A DNA stretch of 34,281 bases, taken from the NCBI GenBank assembly GCA_016875925.1, contig VGOO01000004.1, positions 1-34,281 on the forward strand. Direction: 5' to 3'. How positions within the stretch are numbered: the first letter of the stretch is position 1; every line of letters begins with the position of its first letter. The notes under the pieces were generated by a model that was not told where the DNA came from, did not search any database, and worked only from the letters and a program-made list of their open reading frames with translations. This document shows, piece by piece, positions 27,240-34,281 of this stretch. Made by a program: the position numbers and the translations under genes. This DNA comes from Chloroflexota bacterium. GTDB taxonomy: Bacteria; Chloroflexota; Dehalococcoidia; GIF9; UBA5629.

Positions 27240-28901
27240 ATGACACACCAAGTGAAACCAGACCTGGAGCGGAAAGCCCGCCATTACCATGCCAAGTCAG
27301 AGAGCTGCCAGGAAAGGCAGAAGTCCTTTGCCACCACCTCTGGCGTCCCCATCCAACGCCTGCATTCTCCCCTTGACCTTCCCGATTTCGACTACCTGCG
27401 TGACTTGACCTTCCCTGGCGAATACCCCTTCACTCGCGGCGTGCACTACACCGGCCACAGGGGTAAGCTGTGGACTATGCGCATGTTTGCCGGATTCGGT
27501 TGTGCCGAGGAGACCAATGCCCGTTACAAGTACCTTCTCCAGCATGGTGAGACTGGACTCAGCGTTGCCTTCGACTTCCCTACCCTCAATGGCTACGATA
27601 GCAGCGACCCCGAGGCCCGTGGTGAGTTCGGCAAGTGTGGCGTAGCCGTTTCCTCTTTAGCTGATATGGAAATACTGTTCGATGGTATTCCCATCGATGA
27701 AATAACCACATCCATGACTATCAATGGGCCAGCAGCAGTCATCTGGGCGATGTATCTTGCCAACGCCCAGAAAAGGGGCATTCCACTGGAAAAGCTGGGC
27801 GGCACCATTCAGAACGATATCCTCAAGGAATATATAGCACAGAACGCATTCATCTTTCCCCCTGCACCCTCTATGAAACTGATTGTGGATACCTTCGAGT
27901 TTGGCATGAAGAGGGTGCCACGCTGGAACACTATCAGCATCAGCGGATACCACATCCGGGAGGCTGGCGCTACGGCAGTACAGGAACTGGCATTCACCCT
28001 GGCCGATGGCCTGGCATACGTCCAGGCAGGCATGGACCGAGGTCTAAAAGTCGATGACTTCGCTCCACGGCTCAGCTTCTTCTTCAACTGCCATAATGAT
28101 TTATTTGAGGAGATAGCCAAATTCCGTGCTGCCCGCCGCATCTGGGCGAGGGAGATGAAGAAACGCTATCATGCTGGCGAACGTTCACAGTGGCTCCGCT
28201 TTCATACACAGACCGCGGGTTGCTCTCTCACCGCACAGCAGCCGGAAAACAACATTGTCCGTACTACTATCCAGGCCCTGGCGGCGGTGCTTGGAAACAC
28301 GCAATCGCTGCATACCAACTCCATGGACGAGGCGCTCGCCCTGCCTTCGGAAAAGGCAGTCACCATCGCCCTGCGCACCCAGCAAATCATCGCCCATGAA
28401 AGTGGGGTAACCAACACCATTGACCCCCTGGGGGGAAGCTACTTCGTGGAAGCCCTGACCAATCAGACAGAAAAGGCAGCCTACGAATATTTTGCCAGGA
28501 TAGATGCCCTGGGCGGTGTCATCCCTGCCATTGAAGCCGGCTTTTTCCATCGGGAGATTGCCGATTCTGCCTACCGCTACCAGCAGGAGATAGATAGCCA
28601 CAAACGCACCATCGTGGGTGTCAACGATTATGTAGTTGACGAGCCTATCGCCATCCCCATCCTGCAGATGGACAAGGAAGGCGAAAAAAGGCAAATGCAG
28701 CGGCTCAGCCGAATAAGGAGAGAGCGAGATAACGAGCTGCTATCATCAAAGCTCGAAGCCTTACGCCAGGCAGCTACAAAGGGCACAGAAAACCTTATGC
28801 CCTACCTCATAGAAGCGGTGAGTGCCTACGGCACGCTTGGCGAGGTCTGCGGAGTGCTGCGCAAGGTCTACGGGGAATACAGACTGCCAGCGCTGGTATA
28901 A
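27240..28901 (+). CDS. B12-dependent acyl-CoA mutase catalytic (large) subunit, methylmalonyl/isobutyryl-CoA mutase family
   Basis: [104 protein letters not shown]; no B12-binding domain in the ORF. Confidence 0.95.
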   Translation: MTHQVKPDLERKARHYHAKSESCQERQKSFATTSGVPIQRLHSPLDLPDFDYLRDLTFPGEYPFTRGVHYTGHRGKLWTMRMFAGFGCAEETNARYKYLLQHGETGLSVAFDFPTLNGYDSSDPEARGEFGKCGVAVSSLADMEILFDGIPIDEITTSMTINGPAAVIWAMYLANAQKRGIPLEKLGGTIQNDILKEYIAQNAFIFPPAPSMKLIVDTFEFGMKRVPRWNTISISGYHIREAGATAVQELAFTLADGLAYVQAGMDRGLKVDDFAPRLSFFFNCHNDLFEEIAKFRAARRIWAREMKKRYHAGERSQWLRFHTQTAGCSLTAQQPENNIVRTTIQALAAVLGNTQSLHTNSMDEALALPSEKAVTIALRTQQIIAHESGVTNTIDPLGGSYFVEALTNQTEKAAYEYFARIDALGGVIPAIEAGFFHREIADSAYRYQQEIDSHKRTIVGVNDYVVDEPIAIPILQMDKEGEKRQMQRLSRIRRERDNELLSSKLEALRQAATKGTENLMPYLIEAVSAYGTLGEVCGVLRKVYGEYRLPALV

Positions 28902-28906
28902 GTTAA

Positions 28907-29298
28907 AAATCAAATATCAAAATGCATAATGGCAGGTCAAAGTTCAAAGAGGAGGTGCGGCCATGGGTATCCCTGACCCTTGGGTTTCAAAACTAAACGC
29001 AAGCCGGTAGCAAAGAACAAAAGGGAGTTCATCAGGAACGGGCAAAAATCTCTATGCAAAAACTACGCGAAATGTGGCCAAAGTCTAAAGAGGGGTGGCC
29101 ACCTTCACCATAAAAACGGTAACCCCAGCGATAACAGATATGAGAATCTGGTATTACTTTGCACCAAGTGCCACAAAGAGATGACCAGAATCCAGCGAGA
29201 AAAGCGTGCCAAGGAGCGCAAGAAGCTACCTAGATGGTGAGAAATAACCTTTGCATTTTTATTTGTCATTTTGATTTTTGACTTTTGATATTTGATTT
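28907..29298. repeat. 16-bp perfect inverted repeat AAATCAAATATCAAAA / TTTTGATATTTGATTT bracketing the HNH ORF
   Basis: Left arm 28907-28922, right arm 29283-29298. Confidence 0.7.
28980..29240 (+). CDS. Small HNH-endonuclease-like protein
   Basis: HLHHKNGNPSDNRYENLVLLCTKCHKEMTR (HHKNG...N..N...LC..CH); lysine/arginine-rich; TTG start. Confidence 0.7.
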   Translation: MGFKTKRKPVAKNKREFIRNGQKSLCKNYAKCGQSLKRGGHLHHKNGNPSDNRYENLVLLCTKCHKEMTRIQREKRAKERKKLPRW

Positions 29299-29338
29299 AG
29301 TCTTCTGAGCGGAATTAAAGGAACGGAGGTGTTTTCAG

Positions 29339-30436
29339 ATGAAGTTAACCCTGAGCGTAATCAAGGCCGATATTGGAGGCTACGTGGGCCACTGCAGCTC
29401 ACACCCTGACGTACTGACCCGAGCCGAAAAAAACCTGGCGGCAGCCAAGAAAGCGGGAACACTCATCGACTATCATGTCACCAGATGTGGCGATGACCTC
29501 CAGCTCATCATGACCCACCAGAAGGGAGAGGAGAACGGTGAGATTCACAAGCTATCCTGGGACACCTTTCTCGCCTGCACAGATGTGGCCAAGAAGCTGA
29601 AGCTCCACGGCGCTGGTCAGGATTTGCTCTCGGATGCCTTCTCCGGAAATGTCAAAGGTATGGGGCCCGGCGTTGCCGAGATGGAAATCGAGGAACGCGA
29701 TGCCGAATCAATCGTCATTTTTATGGCAGATAAGACCGCCTCCGGCGCTTTCAATCTGCCGCTATACAAGATCTTTGCCGACCCCTTTAACACCGTCGGC
29801 CTGGTGATAGCTGGCAACATGCACGGTGGCTTTGCCTTTGAAATCCACGATGTCAAAGAGCACAAGAAGGTAATGCTCAATGCGCCCGAAGAGATTTACG
29901 ACATGCTGGTTTTCTTGGGCGCGCCCAGCCGCTATGCTGTGAAAGCCGTTTTCCATAGAGAGACCAAAGACATAGCCGCAGTCTCCTCCACCCAGCGTCT
30001 GAGCATGATGGCCGGCAGGTATGTGGGCAAAGACGACCCCGTCTGTATCGTCCGCTGCCAGGGCTACTTCCCTGCTGTGGGCGAAGTCCTGGAACCTTTC
30101 GCCGGGCCAAACATCGTAGAGGGCTGGATGCGGGGTTCCCACCACGGCCCGCTCATGCCAGTAAGCGTGGCACAGAGCAACCCCACCCGCTTCGACGGCC
30201 CACCACGCATTATCGCTGCTGGCTTCCAGCTTTCAGCAGGTATGCTGGTCGGCCCCAATGACCTGTTCGATGACCCCGCCTTCGACAACTCTCGTAAGCA
30301 GGCCAACGATATCGCCGACATATTGCGCCGCATGGGGCCTTTCGAACCTCATCGCCTGCCACTGGAGGAGATGGAATACACCACCCTGCCACAGGTGATG
30401 AAGAAGCTCAAGGGTAGACTGATAGACCTCGACTGA
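29339..30436 (+). CDS. Bifunctional fructose-1,6-bisphosphate aldolase/phosphatase (archaeal-type, class V FBPase)
   Basis: MKLTLSVIKADIGGYVGHCSSHPDV, GDDLQLIMTH, HGAGQDLLSDAFSGNVKGMGPGVAEMEIEERDAE, FADPFNTVGLVI. Confidence 0.95.
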   Translation: MKLTLSVIKADIGGYVGHCSSHPDVLTRAEKNLAAAKKAGTLIDYHVTRCGDDLQLIMTHQKGEENGEIHKLSWDTFLACTDVAKKLKLHGAGQDLLSDAFSGNVKGMGPGVAEMEIEERDAESIVIFMADKTASGAFNLPLYKIFADPFNTVGLVIAGNMHGGFAFEIHDVKEHKKVMLNAPEEIYDMLVFLGAPSRYAVKAVFHRETKDIAAVSSTQRLSMMAGRYVGKDDPVCIVRCQGYFPAVGEVLEPFAGPNIVEGWMRGSHHGPLMPVSVAQSNPTRFDGPPRIIAAGFQLSAGMLVGPNDLFDDPAFDNSRKQANDIADILRRMGPFEPHRLPLEEMEYTTLPQVMKKLKGRLIDLD

Positions 30437-30441
30437 CCGAG

Positions 30442-31050
30442 ATGCCCAAACTCCTGCTGGCTACTACCAACGAGGGAAAGGCACGCGAGCTTTGCCAGCT
30501 GCTCAATGGCGTACCCTTTGAACTGGTAACCCCAAAAGAGATAGGTATCGCCATAGACGTAGCAGAAGACAGGGACAGTTACCAGGAGAATGCCAGTATC
30601 AAGGCTGAAGCTTATGCTCAAGCCAGCGGCCTAATCAGCCTTGCCGACGACTCTGGCCTGGAAGTCGGCGTTCTTAATGGAGAACCTGGCATCCGCTCCG
30701 CTCGCTATGCCGGCGACAAAGCCAATGACAAGGACAGGGTAGAATATCTGCTTTCCAGGCTAGAGGGAATACCGCCTGAAAAAAGGGGCGCGCGCTTCGT
30801 TTGCATCATTGCAATTGCCGTACCTGGGGAAAAAACGATAATATGTCGTGGTGATTGCGATGGTTCAATCACCACAGAACCCAGGGGGGAAAACGGCTTC
30901 GGCTACGACCCTGTTTTCTACTTGGCCGAATTGGGAAAGACCATGGCCGAGCTATCGCCAGAGCAGAAGGGACAGGTAAGCCACCGCGGCCGGGCAGCGC
31001 GTAAAGCACGGCGCATACTGGAGCAACTGGCAGAGAAAGTAAAAACATGA
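30442..31050 (+). CDS. rdgB: XTP/dITP diphosphatase (RdgB/HAM1)
   Basis: LLLATTNEGKARELCQLL, ENASIKAEAYAQASGLISLADDSGLEVGVLNGEPGIRSARYAG, GFGYDPVFYLAELGKTMAEL. Confidence 0.96.
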   Translation: MPKLLLATTNEGKARELCQLLNGVPFELVTPKEIGIAIDVAEDRDSYQENASIKAEAYAQASGLISLADDSGLEVGVLNGEPGIRSARYAGDKANDKDRVEYLLSRLEGIPPEKRGARFVCIIAIAVPGEKTIICRGDCDGSITTEPRGENGFGYDPVFYLAELGKTMAELSPEQKGQVSHRGRAARKARRILEQLAEKVKT

Positions 31051-32063
31051 CCGGGCTTTCAGATACCTTTAACCGCCCTATCAATTACCTCCGCGTCTCC
31101 GTGACCGACCGCTGCAACCTGCGCTGCTCCTACTGCATGCCAGCCCAGGGCATTCGCCTCCTGTCCCATGACGACATTCTCAGCTACGAGGAAATCGCCA
31201 CCGTGGCCAGGGTAGCTGCTGAGATGGGCATCAACAAGCTCAGGCTCACCGGCGGCGAGCCTCTGGTCAGAGCCAGGCTGGCAGACCTGATAGCTATGCT
31301 GGCACGGATTGGCACCATAGATGACATATCTTTGACCACCAACGGAGTATTGCTGCAGGAATACGCTCCTGAGCTAAAGAAGGCAGGCTTAAAGAGAGTC
31401 AATGTCAGCCTGGATACATTGAATCCTGACAAATTTCAGCGCATCACCCGCTACCGCAAGCTGGATGAGGTGCTTAAGGGAATCGAAGCTGCGAGAGCCT
31501 ATGGCCTGGAGCCAGTCAAGATTAACGTGGTGGTCATGCGCGGCGTCAATGACGATGAGATTCCGGACTTCGCCAAGCTGACTATCAAAGATGGCTGGCA
31601 TGTCCGCTTCATCGAGCTAATGCCCTTCGCCACCGAAAACCCACACGAGGGTCATGCCACGCGCAGCAGGGCAGACTTACATCCTCAATTTATGCCGGCA
31701 AAAGAAATCATGGAATGCCTGCACAGCCTGGGCAAACTGGAGCCGTCTGACACCATGAAGGGCAATGGGCCAGCCCGGTATTATCGTTTCCCCAAGTCAA
31801 CTGGCACTGTTGGCTTCATCACGCCTGTCAGCGAACACTTCTGTGTCCATTGTAATCGCCTGCGCCTCACTGCTGAAGGCAAGCTGCGCCCCTGCCTGCT
31901 CAGCGATGAGGAGATTGACCTCCGCCAGGCGCTGCGCCAGGGCGCTCCATCACAAAAGATAAGGCAGCTAATTATGGAAGCCATCCAGACCAAGCCCCGC
32001 AATCATCACCTGGCACAGGAACCCGTGGTTATCAAGCGCCGCATGTCTCAGGTAGGAGGGTAG
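31047..32063 (+). CDS. moaA: GTP 3',8-cyclase MoaA
   Basis: NYLRVSVTDRCNLRCSYCMP, LRLTGGEPLVR, HFCVHCNRLRLTAEGKLRPCLLS, C-terminal GG. Confidence 0.97.
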   Translation: MTGLSDTFNRPINYLRVSVTDRCNLRCSYCMPAQGIRLLSHDDILSYEEIATVARVAAEMGINKLRLTGGEPLVRARLADLIAMLARIGTIDDISLTTNGVLLQEYAPELKKAGLKRVNVSLDTLNPDKFQRITRYRKLDEVLKGIEAARAYGLEPVKINVVVMRGVNDDEIPDFAKLTIKDGWHVRFIELMPFATENPHEGHATRSRADLHPQFMPAKEIMECLHSLGKLEPSDTMKGNGPARYYRFPKSTGTVGFITPVSEHFCVHCNRLRLTAEGKLRPCLLSDEEIDLRQALRQGAPSQKIRQLIMEAIQTKPRNHHLAQEPVVIKRRMSQVGG

Positions 32064-32065
32064 TC

Positions 32066-32524
32066 ATGAATAAGGCACGGGACATACGCATGGTGGATGT
32101 CAATGAAAAGCCGGTTACGGCCAGGCATGCTACAGCCAAGGGAAAGGTTATCATGAAGCCTGCCACGCTAAGCCTGGTCAAGCAGGGAAAGCTGCCTAAG
32201 GGAGATGTACTGACTACAGCCAAAGTTGCCGGCATCATGGCAGCCAAAGAGACCCACCGCCTGCTACCTCTCTGTCACCCCCTTTTAATTGATAAGGTTG
32301 ATGTTGATTTGAAGCTGGACGAGAAAGCCTCAGCCATTGACATCACTGCCATGGTCAAGGGCAGCGGCAAGACCGGTTTCGAGATGGAGGCTCTGACCGC
32401 CGTAGCCATCAGCGCCCTCACTGTCTATGACATGTGCAAAGTGGTTGACCCTTCCATCCGACTCACAGACATACGCCTGACCCATAAAAGCGGTGGCAAA
32501 AGCGGCACAGTAGTGCTTGAGTAG
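32066..32524 (+). CDS. moaC: Cyclic pyranopterin monophosphate synthase MoaC
   Basis: RDIRMVDVNEKPVTARHATAKGKV, AAKETHRLLPLCHPLLIDKVDV, TGFEMEALTAVAISALTVYDMCK. Confidence 0.97.
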   Translation: MNKARDIRMVDVNEKPVTARHATAKGKVIMKPATLSLVKQGKLPKGDVLTTAKVAGIMAAKETHRLLPLCHPLLIDKVDVDLKLDEKASAIDITAMVKGSGKTGFEMEALTAVAISALTVYDMCKVVDPSIRLTDIRLTHKSGGKSGTVVLE

Positions 32525-32599
32525 ATTTTCCTTATTCATTGTGACCCTACTGATTTGTCATTGAGAGGCGTGTCATGCCTGTTGCCTTGGTAATGCCCA

Positions 32600-32628
32600 T
32601 TGACTTGATTCAACCAGCAGAGTATACT
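32600..32628 (+). promoter_or_regulatory. Putative sigma70 promoter of dnaN
   Basis: TTGACT (32600-32605), 17 nt spacer, TATACT (32623-32628). Confidence 0.6.
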
Positions 32629-32656
32629 CTTGACACTATCGCAGCGGGGGTGTCGC

Positions 32657-33784
32657 ATGAAGCTGTCCTGCCTTCAAGAAAACCTCAATAAGGGATTGAG
32701 CATCGTCGGTAGAGCTGTGGCCACGCGGACTACCTTACCCATCACTCAGAATGTTTTAATTCAGACCGATGAATCGCGCCTGAAACTGGCAGCCACCAAT
32801 CTAGAGATGGCAGTCAGTTGCTGGATAGGCGCTAAGATTGAGGAGGAAGGCGCTATCACCGTCCCCGCCCGCCTGCTCACCGAGTTCGTCAACCTCCTGC
32901 CCAATGACCAGATAAACATCACCCTCACCAAAAATACCCTCAAGCTGAAGTGCGCTCGCTTCGAGACCAAGATCAATGGGCTAGATGCCCAGGACTTCCC
33001 GCCTATACCCAAAGTGGGAGATGGCGCTACCACCAAGATAGAAGCTGAAGCCCTGCGAACCGGAATTGGCCAGGTTGCCTTCGCCGCAGCTACCGAGGAA
33101 TCGCGCCCCGTGCTTACCGGCGTCCAGTTTGAATTCGAAAAGGACAAACTCACTATGGCTGCCGCCGATGGTTTCAGGCTCGGCGTACACAATACCACAC
33201 TCCTATCACCCGTTAGTAGCAAAGTAGCCATCATCATACCGGCGCGTGCGCTCAACGAACTCAGTCGTTTTCTTGCCGACCAGGAAGAACCGGTTGAGGT
33301 CACCGTGAACCAGCAGAAAAGCCAGGTATTGTTCCACCTCAAGAACATTGAGATGGTCTCCCAGCTTATACAGGGCACCTTTCCCAACTACTCACAACTT
33401 ATTCCCCAGAGCTATCAGTCACGCGCCGTAATCGATGTTGCCGAGTTTCTGCAAGCCATCAAAATGGCATCTATCTTCGCCCGCGATGGCAGCGGCATCG
33501 TCCGCGTGGAAATGTTACCTGGTGCGGAGCCAACTCCAGGGAAGATAAAAATCTCCGCCCGCGCCGAGGAGATCGGCGAAAACGAGAGCGAAATCGATGC
33601 GCTTATTGATGGCGAAGCAGCCAAGATTGCCTTCAATGCCAAATACGTATCAGACGTGCTCGGCGTCATCCACCAAAAACAGGTGGCACTGGAAACCACC
33701 ACCTCCTCCAGCCCGGGTGTCATCCGCCCCATGGGCGTGGATAACTACGTCCACGTCGTCATGCCCATGTTCGTCCAGTGGTAA
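32657..33784 (+). CDS. dnaN: DNA polymerase III subunit beta (sliding clamp)
   Basis: MKLSCLQENLNKGLSIVGRAVATRTTLPITQNVLIQTDESRLKLAATNLEMAVSCWIGAKIEEEGAITVPARLL; RPVLTGVQFEF; C-terminal HVVMPMFVQW. Confidence 0.96.
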   Translation: MKLSCLQENLNKGLSIVGRAVATRTTLPITQNVLIQTDESRLKLAATNLEMAVSCWIGAKIEEEGAITVPARLLTEFVNLLPNDQINITLTKNTLKLKCARFETKINGLDAQDFPPIPKVGDGATTKIEAEALRTGIGQVAFAAATEESRPVLTGVQFEFEKDKLTMAAADGFRLGVHNTTLLSPVSSKVAIIIPARALNELSRFLADQEEPVEVTVNQQKSQVLFHLKNIEMVSQLIQGTFPNYSQLIPQSYQSRAVIDVAEFLQAIKMASIFARDGSGIVRVEMLPGAEPTPGKIKISARAEEIGENESEIDALIDGEAAKIAFNAKYVSDVLGVIHQKQVALETTTSSSPGVIRPMGVDNYVHVVMPMFVQW

Positions 33785-34085
33785 CATAATCCAAATAATT
33801 GTGCCTGACATCTCTGCTCCGGCTATTGACTTCTTTGTGCAATAAGAATACACTGGTAAAAATTTAGTTGCATGAGTCACAATAACCTATGCAACATGTC
33901 TCGTTACTTCTTGACAGATGATGTATACTGACAAGGGCTTCTTGCTCAATGCCAGAGAGATTCAGGCCAGTTAGCGGTCGTCTCCATTCTCGTATATAGT
34001 GGTCGTGCAGCCTAGCGGGGCAATAGCCTCGATGGCTTTGGGTATAAAAGTCTTCGGACGTGGCTCTGTCCACGAAATAGGTGAG

Positions 34086-34281
<196 letters not shown>

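Noticed and set aside
33901-33932. Possible promoter TTGACA...TATACT upstream of the LivG-like gene
   Set aside because: The two hexamers are only 7 nt apart, so they cannot be a standard sigma70 pair.

Overview
This is a 34.3 kb bacterial chromosomal segment. Gene content (FBP aldolase/phosphatase, tungsten-type AOR, B12 mutase, BcrB/HgdB-type dehydratase, AmmeMemoRadiSam set) suggests an anaerobic Chloroflexota/Dehalococcoidia-like genome; that taxonomy is inferred, not searched. Housekeeping genes: ligA, pth, rplU-rpmA-rpmE, hisI, hisA, cobO, rdgB, moaA-moaC, dnaN. Anaerobic acyl-CoA metabolism: a two-subunit 2-hydroxyacyl-CoA dehydratase/benzoyl-CoA-reductase-like pair, two acyl-CoA dehydrogenases, an acyl-CoA mutase catalytic subunit, and AOR with its ferredoxin. 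There is also a surface-protein block (an Asp-box beta-propeller protein and two CARDB lipoproteins) and several toxin-antitoxin modules. No CRISPR array, rRNA or tRNA was recognised. Best second-look items: (1) a diverged duplicate of the pth 3' end flanking an esterase gene, which looks like an integration scar; (2) an acyl-CoA dehydrogenase with Asp at the canonical catalytic Glu position; (3) a 'methylmalonyl-CoA mutase' with the Phe/Gln signature of isobutyryl-CoA mutases; (4) a hicBA operon whose toxin carries an in-frame stop; (5) a composite of hairpins and MITE-like repeats next to hisI, with two palindromes that show compensatory stem changes.
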